Source of the DNA: Coriaria nepalensis
Taxonomy: Eukaryota; Streptophyta; Magnoliopsida; Cucurbitales; Coriariaceae
Assembly: GCA_027186245.1 (NCBI GenBank)
Contig: CP114498.1
Location: 7,137,501-7,201,500 of the forward strand
Direction: 5' to 3'
DNA: 64,000 nt
Shown: positions 10,640-20,640 of the stretch, piece after piece
Position numbering within the stretch: position 1 is the first letter of the stretch
Layout of the letters: each line of letters begins with the position of its first letter
Made by a program: the position numbers and the translations under genes
Notes under the pieces: model-generated
Told to the model about the DNA's origin: nothing
The model's input: the letters and a program-made list of their open reading frames with translations, nothing else
Database searches by the model: none

Positions 10640-12800
10640 TGATGATTTGTTTGAGTATGATCATGGTAGTGACGGACATCACAGCGAGGATGAAGATGAG
10701 GATGAAGATTAAGATGAAGATAAGAATAAGGATGAGGAGGTTGATGATGATGATGAAGATACTGAATCTTAGGTAATGATGATGAAGAGATTGAGATTGT
10801 AGGTGATAATGATAAAAGTGAGGGAATGGAGGAAGAACATGGTACTAGTCACGACATCGAGTTAAATATTACAAATCAAGGGTGCGAGGAAGACTTCTTC
10901 ATAGGAGTAATACTCACTAGAACTTTACCCAAATGACGAGATGTCGCCACCATCACCACTTATACCGTGTGCACTTGACGATATACCACTACGGAGGTGA
11001 GTTTTATGTTAAATAGTATTTTACATAGAAGAGCGAACTAAAGGCTAGCCTATATATATGCTTGCGATGCAACAACATTTTGAGTTTAAAATCAGGAAGT
11101 GGAATAAGACTACACTTATAGTCATATGCATGGATCCATAAGAAAGAAGAATTCGTCATTTCTCCAAATATGAATGTTTAAAGATGAGCACATATATTCA
11201 CATTTATTCAGGCAAGACAAACATTGTCAAACATCGGCATCTATTATTTGACTACATGTGAAGAACAAGTTTAAACAGTGTAAAGAGACTCCTAAAGCAC
11301 TAAATCTCGTTAATATTATCCAAAACGACCTCGAGTCGAAATTAGTTATTAAAAGGCATGTAAATCAAAATCAATTACACATGACTTTATTTGGGGTATA
11401 GCCGAGGATAGCTACAACAATTTACTATTTTGGATAGGCATAATTAAAGTGGTTAATCTAGGGATGGAAACTGCACTTTTGATGAATGGAAATAACATAT
11501 TTATGTATACTATTTTAGCTTTTGGAGCAACAATCAAAAGGATTTGATTTCTGCGAAGAGTTATTTATATTGATGAAACCTTTTGAAGTGTAAATTACAA
11601 AGGTATGCTTTTTTCGGCAATGGCATAGGATGATAATAGCAGCATCTATCCATTAGCATGAGCTATTATTGATTCAGAGAATAATGCATCATGGAATTAA
11701 ATTTTTAGCAAGCTAAAGGGTTTGATCCCCAATGCCACCAATTTACTTTTCATATTAGATCGGACAAAGAGTATTAATAATGCTATACATGATGTTTACT
11801 GAATGCAAAATACGATACATGTATGTGGCACATTGGGTAAAATATCAAAGCCTGATTTAAGTATGGTGGGATTCTCGAATTATTCTATCGAGCGGCTAAA
11901 GCATACAAGGTTTGAAAATTTGATACATATTTTGGCGAGATAAGAAGGCAACAGCCCAGTGTGGCAGCATACCTTGAGATGAATGGGTTTGAATATTGGT
12001 CGATAGCTCATTTTAATGGTGATCAGTACGACATAATGATTAATAATATTATAGATTAATTAAATGCTTTGTTGAATGATGCACGTGACTATCCAATAAT
12101 AGCATTTGCTTGATAGTATTATAAAGCTCATGACAACTTGGTTCTATAAACAACAATATACAACAAATGAAACAACCACACTATTGACACCCGAGGTAGA
12201 GAAAGAGTTAGAAAGAAGACAATGAAATTGCCATGATGAAGGTTAATAAAGTGAACATAGATACATCTGAGGTGATCAGTAATTACATAGGGCGTTTGTG
12301 AATTTAAGGGATACAAGTTGCATATGTAGTGTGTTTCAATTGGATATGATATTGTGTAACCATGCTAGTTTCGTGCTCCTTGAATACTGCACCGCACACG
12401 TTATGTGCACACTATTACAAAACTTCTAAATGGAGGCAAGCTTATGCAAAATCCATTTTTCCTATACGAGTGACTGAGGAATGGGATTTTTTGGAACTTC
12501 TATAATCAAGGTTTTACCTCCCGTAATGCGTAAACAAAGTGAAAGGCCTAAAAAGAGATGTATACCTTCGATGGAGAAATAACCACATAAGAGAAATAAG
12601 TGTAACAAATGTGGTGGTCGTAGATATAATAAGACAACATGTCAAAACCCAATTCCTTTACCGCAGATAGCCTTAGAGCCTCAAATTGCCCACGAGCCCA
12701 CGAGCCCCCAATCCCCCTATTTAATGTGATTAAATTTATTGTAACTATGAATGTGATTTTTGATGAAGTCAGCTTAAATATAACTTGGATGTAGTAAAAT
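10640..12800 (+). pseudogene. Decayed MULE (Mutator-like) transposase, copy A
   Basis: Conceptual translation across three frames, with many stops, follows a plant MULE transposase in order. An acidic GATGAAGAT-coding stretch (10680-10800) comes first. Then comes an N-terminal MuDR-type segment ('ICMDP' ending in a HIYSHLFR-like zinc motif, about 11060-11230). The DDE region follows (a VIYIDETFL-like segment near 11560, then IYPLA, AIIDSENNASWN and LILDRTKSINNA up to 11790). Next are the 'LNALLNDARDYPI' segment near 12060-12110 and a SWIM-like zinc finger (FQLDMILCNHA, about 12330-12370). The CCHC knuckle CNKCGGRRYNKTTC (about 12605-12650) has Tyr in place of its His. The gene is dead. Copy B at 33.6 kb is closely related. 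Confidence 0.78.
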
Positions 12801-12927
12801 TTTGCATTAAACATTATAAGACTCTGATGTTGTTATATTTTAATTACTATGACTTCTTATAATGTTATTAATAGTTTTATGGTTTTTGATCACTCACTTT
12901 GAATGTTAGAAATTTTCTCTCTTAATC

Positions 12928-13075
12928 CCCATGACTCGAGGGTGTATTGAAATTACTCTTTGAGCTAGTGGGTTTCGAAGACATAGAATTTTTTAGTCTA
13001 TCTTGCAAACCCTATGGCTCGAGGAGGTATTGAAAGTATCCATCTAGCCATTTGATTTAGAAGACACATACTTTT
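12928..13075. repeat. 82-bp tandem repeat interrupted by the gypsy insertion
   Basis: Copy one (12928-13009) and copy two (13010-13075, continued at 20230) share 'atg(a/g)ctcgag', 'gtattgaaa', 'tt(t)cgaagaca/tagaagaca' and 'ttttttagt'. A third start ('ccaagtgactcgatgagg') follows at about 20249. The gypsy element sits inside copy two. Comparison with copy one shows what the empty site looked like and confirms both ends of the insertion. Confidence 0.65.
13071..13075. repeat. Target-site duplication of the gypsy element, left copy (CTTTT)
   Basis: CTTTT immediately precedes the TG of the short 5' LTR. The same five bases follow the CA of the 3' LTR at 20225-20229. Confidence 0.85.
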
Positions 13076-13158
13076 TGTAACGCCCGCCCTACTAGCTGTT
13101 TATGTTTCCCTAAGAAAAGTATTTGATAACCTAAACAGCTAGTAGGGCGGGCGTTACA
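13076..13158 (+). repeat. 83-bp hairpin 5' LTR remnant of the gypsy element
   Basis: The stretch starts TGTAACGCCCGCCC and ends GGGCGGGCGTTACA. The first 27 bases are the exact reverse complement of the last 27, leaving a 29-base loop. The loop and right arm differ from the end of the 3' LTR (about 20147-20224) at one position only. The left arm differs more and includes a small length change. The rest of the LTR (about 1.45 kb) is absent, so the promoter is gone, yet the target duplication abuts the TG. Confidence 0.88.
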
Positions 13159-13161
13159 CTT

Positions 13162-13179
13162 TGGTATCAGAGCCTAACG
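13162..13179 (+). other. Primer-binding site (initiator tRNA-Met type)
   Basis: TGGTATCAGAGCC begins three bases after the CA of the 5' LTR. This is the standard plant LTR-retrotransposon primer site, complementary to the 3' end of initiator tRNA-Met. Confidence 0.9.
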
Positions 13180-13280
13180 GTCTTGTAGACAACCCTCATA
13201 TGTACAAGTCACGGAAGTGATGCCTTCAATCGCTGTAAGTATGAGTTTAGATTTACTTAAAATTTTATAATATATAATTA

Positions 13281-13705
13281 ATGAATGACACGTATTCTTT
13301 AGACTATAGAGGAATTAATGAATACTCTCACCACTACCTATATGGCAATATGCCAAGAACTCACGAAAGGGCAACGTGGGATGGAATTGGTAGCCGCATT
13401 CCGCATGGCTGCCCGCCCGCCCACTTTCGAAGGATACGAAGGTTGGGACTATTTACACCACTGGATTTATGAGATTGAAGATATGTATAGGTGCGGATGT
13501 GATGGAGGATGTATGGGCTAGATTGGCTATACGCCAATTAAGAGGTGAGGCTAGGACATGGTGGCACGGGACAAACCTAGACGCTAGAGATGTCACATGG
13601 GTTGAATTCGGGGTAAGAATACTCGTCCGCTTCGCACCTCCTAATCTAGGAGAACTAGCCGAAACTTCAGAAGAAGAACCAGAGATAATAATAATCCACC
13701 CATGA
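13281..13705 (+). pseudogene. Extra gag-like fragment in the leader of the gypsy element
   Basis: Two overlapping frames (13318-13521, then 13469-13705) together resemble a second, different Ty3-type capsid domain. 'RPPTFEGYEGWDYLHHWI' comes first, then after a frame change 'ARLAIRQLRGEARTWWHG' and 'VTWVEFGVRILVRFAPP', ending in stops. The element's own gag begins later, at 14003, with a separate PPEF...W and YWWDTM version of the same landmarks. The fragment therefore duplicates the capsid N-terminal region and is likely captured from another element or a remnant leader ORF. It is broken by a frameshift near 13500. Confidence 0.6.
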
Positions 13706-14002
13706 AAAGTAGTTGACTCACCCACAACCACTAGTATCGGACAGTATATTTTCTTTTGTAGTCCAACTAATATAGACTAGAACCTTTTGTAGAGAAAAAA
13801 AAAAAAGAAGGGAGATGATCGTTTGACATGTAAATAGCCTAGTCCGTTTTGAGTAATAGATGATCAACTTTTGTAATGTAAATGATGATCAATAGATAAA
13901 TATGAAATATATGTTTTAGTTAAACTTATCTCTGTATGAAAATTTTTTTTTTTCATACTTTATATTTCTAGGAAATCAAGCGCTTTCCGCTCAAGTATAA
14001 GC

Positions 14003-15090
14003 ATGACAAGAAGACGTACTGCTAGTGTATCCTCTATTGGACGTCGCGCTAGTCCAATCAATGACCCAAGTCAACAAGAGATGAGCGAGTTACGAGACCT
14101 AACTCGAAGACAAGGAGAAATGATAGACACACTACTTCAACAACAACAACAACTCCAGGAGATGCTACAACGAACGACACCCCCCTCGAGCGGAAAATCC
14201 AAGTTCCACCGCTGAGAAGTTTATGAAGTATAAACCTCCTGAATTCTCAGTTGGTTATAATCCAAGGATAGCTGAAAATTGGATCAGAACTCTAGAAAGA
14301 CTCTTCAATTGTGCAAAGGTTCCAGATAGCGAAAAAGTACATTGTGCAGCATGTCTATTACGGGACGACGCGAGTTACTGGTGGGACACCATGACAAGTA
14401 TTCATGATATTGGAACCATGACTTGGGCTGAGTTTAGGAAACTAATAGAAAACAAATATGTAACGGTGGCTTTAGTGGAAGAAAAAGAAAGGGAATTCTT
14501 AAACCTACGAAGAGGCAACATGACAATGGAAGAATTACTACGAAAGTTCGACGAGCTATCCCGATATGCACCACACATGGTGGCTACAAACACCTTAAAG
14601 GTGAAACACTTCAAGATGGTCCTTGACTCTGACACTCGTAAAGACTTGGAAATTGTAGATTTAGACGATGCACCTTTCTCAAAGGTGGCAGATAAAGCAA
14701 TAAGAATTGATCGAGCGCGAGCGATTCAGGAGCAGGAACGGAATGAAGCTGCTAAGAAAGAGCATGTCAGAGGAGCAGCCCCCGGAACCCAAAATAATGT
14801 CCAACCCTCTGCACTCGTAGCCCGTGAAAACCAGCAGAGTTTTAAACCTCGATGGAATAATAAGAAAAGGTTAGACAATCGGGATGTCGACTCAAGTCAA
14901 GAAGGAAGACAACCCAAGAAAAATAAGTTTCAAGGTTCGTGGGCCCAGTGAAGACCTTATAGCCAATGTAGCAAGTGTGGTAAGGGTCATATTGGTGAAT
15001 GTAAAGCCGGAACCAAAGAATGCTATAACTGTGGACAATCGGGACATATTGCGAAGTTTTGCAATAACCCAAAGAAAGTGGAAGGGCAGC
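14003..15090 (+). pseudogene. gag region of the gypsy element (capsid and nucleocapsid), broken
   Basis: The first frame (14003-14215) gives a basic, Gln-rich N-terminus and ends after a frameshift near 14200. The next frame (from about 14209) carries the capsid landmarks KYKPPEFSVGY, W...LE, YWWDTM and TWAEFRKLI. An in-frame TGA at 14949-14951 precedes two zinc knuckles, [12 protein letters not shown] and [14 protein letters not shown]. Because the knuckles belong to gag, this stop is a lesion and not the natural gag/pol boundary. Confidence 0.85.
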
Positions 15091-17474
15091 TAGGAAAGAC
15101 TAATGCCAGAGTATTTACCATCTCCCGGGATGAAGCTGAAGCAAATCCATCTACCGTTATAACAGGTCAGCTTCTTATTTCTGGAATTTTCGCTATTGTT
15201 TTAATGGATTCAGGAGCAACACATTCCTTTGTTGCACCAACATTTATTAGAAAAATTAACCATCCAATAGACCAACTAGCAGAGGTGTTTAGTACTACAC
15301 TACCCTCAGGAAACGTGTTAACATCAACTCATTGGTTGCGAGTCATATCAATGAAAGTAGGCAATGTGGAATTATTTTCAAATCTTATAATATTAGATAT
15401 TCAAGATTTCGACGTTATATTAGGAATGGACTGGCTCTCAAAATATAGTGCCACAATAGATTGTCGAAGGAAGAAAGTAATATTCGACATACCAGGAGAA
15501 GAAAAATTTGAATTTATTGGAAATTCAAAGAAGAGCCAGATACCATTAGTATCCACTATTAAGGCAGCAAAATTGTTAAAAGGTGGTTGTGAGGGATTCC
15601 TTGCCAGTATAGTGGATACACACAAGGAACAACCACTAAAGCCCGAAGACATCCCAGTAGTCTGCGATTTTCTTGAAGTATTTCCGGAAGAATTACCAAG
15701 ACTGCCCCTAGATCGAGAAATCGAGTTTCAAATCGATTTAATACCGGGAGTAGCGCCAATCTCAAAAGCTCCGTACCGCATGGCGCCCGCTGAATTGAAA
15801 GAACTCCAACTACAGCTGCAAGATTTGCTCGATAAAGGATATATTCGTCCTAGTTTTTCATCATGGGGAGCGCCAGTATTATTAGTGAAACAGAAGGACG
15901 GATCAATGAGAATGTGCATTGACTATAGAGAACTCAACAAGATCACTACAAAGAACAAATACCCTCTTCCGAGGATAGATGATTTGTTCGATCAACTCCA
16001 AGGAATGTCAGTGTTCTCCAAGATTGACTTAAGATCTGGATATCACCAACTAAAGATTCAAGAAAGCGACGTTCCGAAGACAGCTTTTCGGACACGGTAC
16101 GGCCACTACGAATTTTTGGTCATGCCGTTTGGTTTGACCAATGCCCCAGCCGCTTTCATGGATTTAATGAATCAGGTATTTAAAGACTATCTGGATAAAT
16201 TTGCTATTGTTTTCATAGATGATATTCTGGTATACTCAAAATTTGAGGAGGAGCATGTGAAGCACCTAAAAGAAATTTTGCAAACCTTGAAGAATCATCA
16301 ACTCTATGCCAAATTTAATAAGTGCGAAATTTGGCTAGATCAAGTTGCTTTTCTTGGACATATCATATCTAAGGAGGGTATTTCCGTGGATCCATCTAAA
16401 AATGAAGCAGTAAGCAAGTGGCCCAAACCTAAAAATGCTTCCGGAGTACGAAGCTTTCTCGGATTAACTGGATATTATAGGCGATTTGTAGAAGGGTTTT
16501 CCAGAATCGCCTCACCACTCACTAGGCTTACTCGAAAGAACCAGAAGTTTGAATGGACCGTAACAACTGAGAAAAGCTTTCAAGAGTTGAAGGAAAAATT
16601 AACGAGTGCACCTATTCTTACCATCCCAGAGGGAGAGAATGGATTCGTAATATACAGCGACGCATCTAAATTGGGATTAGGAGCAGTATTGATGCAAAAC
16701 GGGAAAGTAATCACATATGCTTCACGACAGCTTAAGGATTACGAAAAGAACTACCCAACCCATGACTTGGAACTAGCTGCGGTGGTGTTTGCCCTAAAAG
16801 TTTGGAGACACTACCTCTATGGAGTGCGGTGTGAAATTTATACCGATCATAAGAGCTTAAAGTATTTCTTCACACAGAAAGAATTGAACATGAGACAAAG
16901 ACGGTGGCTAGAATTAGTCAAAGATTATGATTGTGAAATACGGTATCACCCGGGGAAGGCAAATAAAGTAGCCGACGTTTTAAGCCGAAAATCCCCAACC
17001 AGCCTTGCTGCCCTACACGCCTTACCAACATCATTACAAAAAGAAGTGTCTAATGCGAAAATTGAGCTGGTGACAGGACAATTATCCACCTTAACCCTTC
17101 AATTAAGCATACTTGAGGATATTAAATGTGCACAAGAGTTCGATAAAGGAACAAAGAAAATCAAACAAGAAATGAGAAAAGATGAGCAGTCTAACTTTAA
17201 GATATCTAAGGATGGAATCCTTAATTTTAAAGGAAGGTTATGTGTTCCCACAGACGATAAAATAAGATGCCAGATCCTATTCGACGCACATGAAACTCCA
17301 TATTCAGTGCATCCAGGGGCAACCAAGATGTACAAGGACCTAAAAGAGCACTTCTGGTGGACTGGAATGAAGAAGGATGTAGCTCAATATGTGGGGAAAT
17401 GTTTGACATGCCAGCGAATTAAGGTAGAACATCAACATCCTGCTGGAGAATTACAAACAATTGAGATCTCATAA
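15078..17474 (+). CDS. pol of the gypsy element: protease, reverse transcriptase, RNase H, integrase N-terminus
   Basis: A 798-codon open frame in the same phase as gag. Protease is marked by [10 protein letters not shown] (about residues 42-51). Reverse transcriptase shows [60 protein letters not shown] and the catalytic FIDDILVYS. RNase H shows [15 protein letters not shown] and [11 protein letters not shown]. The integrase zinc-binding domain ends with [10 protein letters not shown] and CLTCQRIK. The frame stops at TAA 17472-17474, exactly where the family normally continues into WKWE, and the sequence after the stop continues in the same frame. A single base change therefore cuts off the integrase core. 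Confidence 0.93.
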   Translation: MEGQLGKTNARVFTISRDEAEANPSTVITGQLLISGIFAIVLMDSGATHSFVAPTFIRKINHPIDQLAEVFSTTLPSGNVLTSTHWLRVISMKVGNVELFSNLIILDIQDFDVILGMDWLSKYSATIDCRRKKVIFDIPGEEKFEFIGNSKKSQIPLVSTIKAAKLLKGGCEGFLASIVDTHKEQPLKPEDIPVVCDFLEVFPEELPRLPLDREIEFQIDLIPGVAPISKAPYRMAPAELKELQLQLQDLLDKGYIRPSFSSWGAPVLLVKQKDGSMRMCIDYRELNKITTKNKYPLPRIDDLFDQLQGMSVFSKIDLRSGYHQLKIQESDVPKTAFRTRYGHYEFLVMPFGLTNAPAAFMDLMNQVFKDYLDKFAIVFIDDILVYSKFEEEHVKHLKEILQTLKNHQLYAKFNKCEIWLDQVAFLGHIISKEGISVDPSKNEAVSKWPKPKNASGVRSFLGLTGYYRRFVEGFSRIASPLTRLTRKNQKFEWTVTTEKSFQELKEKLTSAPILTIPEGENGFVIYSDASKLGLGAVLMQNGKVITYASRQLKDYEKNYPTHDLELAAVVFALKVWRHYLYGVRCEIYTDHKSLKYFFTQKELNMRQRRWLELVKDYDCEIRYHPGKANKVADVLSRKSPTSLAALHALPTSLQKEVSNAKIELVTGQLSTLTLQLSILEDIKCAQEFDKGTKKIKQEMRKDEQSNFKISKDGILNFKGRLCVPTDDKIRCQILFDAHETPYSVHPGATKMYKDLKEHFWWTGMKKDVAQYVGKCLTCQRIKVEHQHPAGELQTIEIS

Positions 17475-18557
17475 TGGAAGTGGGAACAAATTTCTATGGA
17501 TTTTGTCGTTGGACTCCCTAAAACCACAAAGGGACACGATGCAATTTGGGTAATCGTTGACAGATTAACCAAATCGGCACATTTTCTACCCATACGCAGC
17601 ACATCCTCCCTAGAACAGTTAGCAGAGCTTTATGTGCGTGAAATTGTTCGACTACATGGAGTACCATTGTCAATAATTTCAGATCGAGATGGTAGGTTTA
17701 CCTCAAACTTTTGGAAAAGTGTACAGCGAGCAATGGGAACGAGACTGAAATTTAGCATGGCTTTTCACCCACAGACAGATGGCCAATCAGAAAGAACCAT
17801 CCAGACCTTAGAAGATATGCTACGAGCTTGCGTCCTCGACTTTAAAGGTGTTTGGAATCGATACATGCCACTGATAGAATTCTCCTACAACAATAGTTTC
17901 CAAGCAACTATTGGAATGACACCGTATGAAGCTTTGTACGGACGGAAGTCCAGATCACCAGTTCATTGGTACGAAACTGGAGAAGGAAACTTAGTGGCTC
18001 CTGATTTCATTGAAACCGCTACAGAAGCAATCAAGAAAATTAAACAGAGAATGGAAACTGCTCTTAGTCGACAAAAGAGCTATGCGGATAAGAGGCGTAG
18101 ACCTCTAGGATTCCATGTTGGAGATATGGTATTTTTAAAGATCGCACCAATGAAAGGACTGATGAGGTTTGGCAAAAAGGGAAAGCTAAGTCCAAGATAT
18201 ATTGGACCTTTTGAAATAATCGAACGTATCGGAAAAGTGGCCTACAGGCTTGCATTACCGCTAGAGATGTCCTCAGTACACAAAGTTTTCCATGTATCTA
18301 TGCTGAAAAAGTATGTACCTGACCCCGCACATGTATTAAAAATTGACCCCGCACATGTATTAAAAATTGACCCCGTGCAACTCCAAGAAGATCTAACGTA
18401 TGAAGAAAGACCAGTACAGATTCTGGATCGCAAGGAAAAGAGGCTTAGGAATAAAGTCATACCCTTGGTAAAGGTGTTATGGCAAAGCCGTAAGACAGAA
18501 GAATCTATATGGGAAAGGGAAGATGAAATGAAAGAAAAACACCCAGAACTATTTTAA
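17475..18557 (+). CDS. Integrase core and chromodomain of the gypsy element, separated by a nonsense codon
   Basis: Same phase as the upstream pol frame, with the first Met at 17496. The integrase catalytic triad sits in [28 protein letters not shown] and [14 protein letters not shown]. The GPF..ERIG and HVSMLKKY segments lead into a C-terminal chromodomain-like tail ([25 protein letters not shown]). A 24-bp tandem duplication (18321-18344, 18345-18368) repeats DPAHVLKI in the linker before the chromodomain. Chromodomains of such elements guide integration to particular chromatin. Confidence 0.9.
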   Translation, partial: WKWEQISMDFVVGLPKTTKGHDAIWVIVDRLTKSAHFLPIRSTSSLEQLAELYVREIVRLHGVPLSIISDRDGRFTSNFWKSVQRAMGTRLKFSMAFHPQTDGQSERTIQTLEDMLRACVLDFKGVWNRYMPLIEFSYNNSFQATIGMTPYEALYGRKSRSPVHWYETGEGNLVAPDFIETATEAIKKIKQRMETALSRQKSYADKRRRPLGFHVGDMVFLKIAPMKGLMRFGKKGKLSPRYIGPFEIIERIGKVAYRLALPLEMSSVHKVFHVSMLKKYVPDPAHVLKIDPAHVLKIDPVQLQEDLTYEERPVQILDRKEKRLRNKVIPLVKVLWQSRKTEESIWEREDEMKEKHPELF

Positions 18558-18673
18558 GTCTGGGAATGGAAGGATGTCGCTTCCAGTATTAAATAAAGGA
18601 AACTTTGAATAATGCAGGTGTAATTGCAAGAAACATTCAAGCCCAACTAAAATTTCGAGAACGAAATTTTTAT

Positions 18674-18686
18674 AAGGAAGGGAGAA
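18674..18686 (+). other. Polypurine tract
   Basis: AAGGAAGGGAGAA lies directly before TGTAATCCCCC, the start of the 3' LTR. The preceding 'acgaaatttttat' is the usual wording at this junction in Tekay-like elements. Confidence 0.85.
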
Positions 18687-20224
18687 TGTAATCCCCCAAT
18701 ATCTCTAGATTAGGTATAGTAGTGGGAAAATAAATTTAAAGTGGACTTATTAGTAAATTTTAATTTCCACCTATACCTAATTTTAATAATAGAAATAATT
18801 AAGGACCTTTTTATAATTTCAAAATTTAATGGGGGCTTACGTGTAAAAAAAAAAAAAAAAATCTTACTGCATGTCTTACTGCTGTAGCCATGTTTTTTTC
18901 ATCCTTAGTCATTTTTAAGCAAAACAATTCCTAGACATGTGGCCCCCACTTGTCACTAAGTTAGACTAAAAGAATGAGTAGGCATTCTTACTTCATGCCT
19001 ATAAAAGCCTCCTTCGCAGCATGTACCAGCAGCAAAGGGAAAAAGAGGGAAAGGAAAGAAGAGAAAGAAAGGAAAGAAGAGAAAGAAAGGAAAGAAAGGG
19101 AAGGAAAATGAGAGAAAGGAAAGAAAGGGAAAGGAGAGAAAGGAAGGAAATGGAAGGAAAGAGAGAAAGGACAGAAAGGGAAGGAAATAGATAAAGAGGA
19201 AAGTCAAGATTTCCGATCAACTAAATTCTTTCGTAAGTATAGTCTCACTACAACACCCGGATATTGTCTGTTTATGATTATGATTATAATTATATTAATT
19301 TAGGATAATATTAATTATTGAGCATGATGACTTGGTTATGTCTACGTTAGGATTATAATTATAGCATGCTAAGTAGAAATGAAATACTATGATTACCATG
19401 CTAGAAATAAAGATTATAATTAGAATGAACATAATATAGCATGATGGTTTTGAGGAGAGTACAAACTTTAAACATTAAGTGCATATGCTCATATTTCTAT
19501 AAGTTAATGTTATGCGAAAATAAATAAGAAGCATAAACATGCATAATATTAAAGTGAGGTGCTGCCGGGTGAAAAAGAAGGATCGCTTGTCGATCAGAAA
19601 GGACCCGAAATGATATTAAAGAAAAGGTCATAAGTGGATCGTTGCAACGGTCATAAGCAGACCGCTGATTAAATATCAGTTGACATGCCGGTGGTAGCAT
19701 CCTCAGGGCCCAAGTATGGAGAATGATAGGAATTTATGCATGTTAGATATAGGTCATAAAAGCACTAACTCACGATAATCATAAAAAGAATAGCGATGTG
19801 AGTCGGACACTATCCTTACTGAGCTTCTAGCTCATAGATGTCTACTCTGTGTTGTAGGAAATTACAAAGGTAAGGCGGTAAGCTAAGGAACAGATGAATG
19901 GAGGTTATCAGTCCGTGAGATTGTACATATGAGACCCGACCTCTGTAAACAATGAGTTTAAAAATTTTCACTTCTTATTTATATGTATATTCAAATAAAG
20001 AATAAGGTGTTTAAAAAGTTTTGTGATTCCTTTTCTATGACAAAGGCTTCCGCTGTATTTTCAAATTATTAGGTATATCCTTTAAACCGCTTTTGGAAAT
20101 AAAGTTAATTTTAAGGAACAAAAATTTTTATAATAAAAAGGAAAAGTAACGCACCCACTAGCTGTATATGTTTCCCTAAGAAAAGTATTTGATAGCCTAA
20201 ACAGCTAGTAGGGCGGGCGTTACA
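18687..20224 (+). repeat. 3' LTR of the gypsy element (1538 bp)
   Basis: Starts TGTAATCCCCC after the polypurine tract and ends GGGCGTTACA, followed by the CTTTT duplication. It contains a near-homopurine stretch (19027-19205). Its last ~78 bp form an imperfect hairpin whose left arm (GTAACGCACCCACTAGC) is less regular than that of the 5' copy. Confidence 0.87.
19027..19205 (+). repeat. Homopurine GGAAAGAAA tract in the 3' LTR
   Basis: About 180 bases are nearly all G and A, built from irregular GGAAAGAAG/GAAAGAAAG units with few pyrimidine interruptions. The antisense frames read as Phe/Leu/Ser/Pro-rich and are not genes. Confidence 0.8.
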
Positions 20225-20229
20225 CTTTT
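20225..20229. repeat. Target-site duplication of the gypsy element, right copy (CTTTT)
   Basis: Matches 13071-13075. Joining the flanks restores '...agaagacacatacttttttagtttc', parallel to the neighbouring tandem copy '...gaagacatagaattttttagtc'. Confidence 0.85.
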
Positions 20230-20274
20230 TTAGTTTCTTTCATACCAAGTGACTCGATGAGGTCTTGCGAAGCC

Positions 20275-20640
20275 CCTTAAAAGTTTAGAATTAGAAGTTT
20301 AAGGTCTAGAGTTAGAAGTTTAAGGTCTAGGTTAAACGTTTAAGTCTAGTGTTAAAGATTTAAGGTCTATGGTTTAGAGGTTTAAGGTATAGATTTAAAG
20401 TCTAGAGTTAAGGTCTATAGTTAAAGTTTAACGTCTATGGTTAATGTTTAAAGTCTAGGGTTAAGGTCTTGGGTTAAGGTTTAAAGTTTAAGATTTAGGG
20501 TTAAGATTTAAGGTTTAACGTTTAAGGTTTATGGTTAAGGTTTAAAATCTAAGGTCAATGTTTAAGGTCTATGGTTAAGATTTAAGGTCTAAGGTTAATG
20601 TTTAAGATCTAGGGTTAAAGTTTAAAGTTTACCACTTGAT
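20275..20640 (+). repeat. Degenerate telomere-like array, copy A
   Basis: About 360 bases of 'gtttaaggtctagggttaagg'-type units, a degenerate form of the plant telomere repeat TTTAGGG. The array lies between the transposase side and the Ulp1-like side of MULE A, at the same place as the array at 35.68-36.15 kb in MULE B. Confidence 0.7.

Larger units (their letters stand above)
13076..20224 (+). mobile_element. Ty3/gypsy chromovirus (Tekay-like) retrotransposon, defective
   Basis: A 7149-bp insertion with TG...CA ends and a CTTTT target duplication. In order it carries a short hairpin 5' LTR, a PBS complementary to initiator tRNA-Met, an extra gag-like fragment, gag with zinc knuckles, then protease, reverse transcriptase, RNase H, integrase and chromodomain, a polypurine tract and a 1538-bp 3' LTR. 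The integrase-before-chromodomain order and the PPT/LTR junction style fit chromoviruses, probably the Tekay lineage. In-frame stops at 14949-14951 and 17472-17474, plus frameshifts in gag, make it non-autonomous. It is inserted in the first MULE. Confidence 0.92.

Noticed and set aside
13076..13158. Reading the 83-bp end repeat as the true LTR length of the family
   Set aside because: The polypurine tract at 18674-18686 followed by TGTAATCCCCC places the 3' LTR start at 18687, so the normal LTR is about 1.5 kb and the 5' copy is shortened.
14949..14951. TGA as a natural gag/pol read-through stop
   Set aside because: The nucleocapsid zinc knuckles lie after it in the same frame, so it interrupts gag itself and is better explained as a nonsense mutation.
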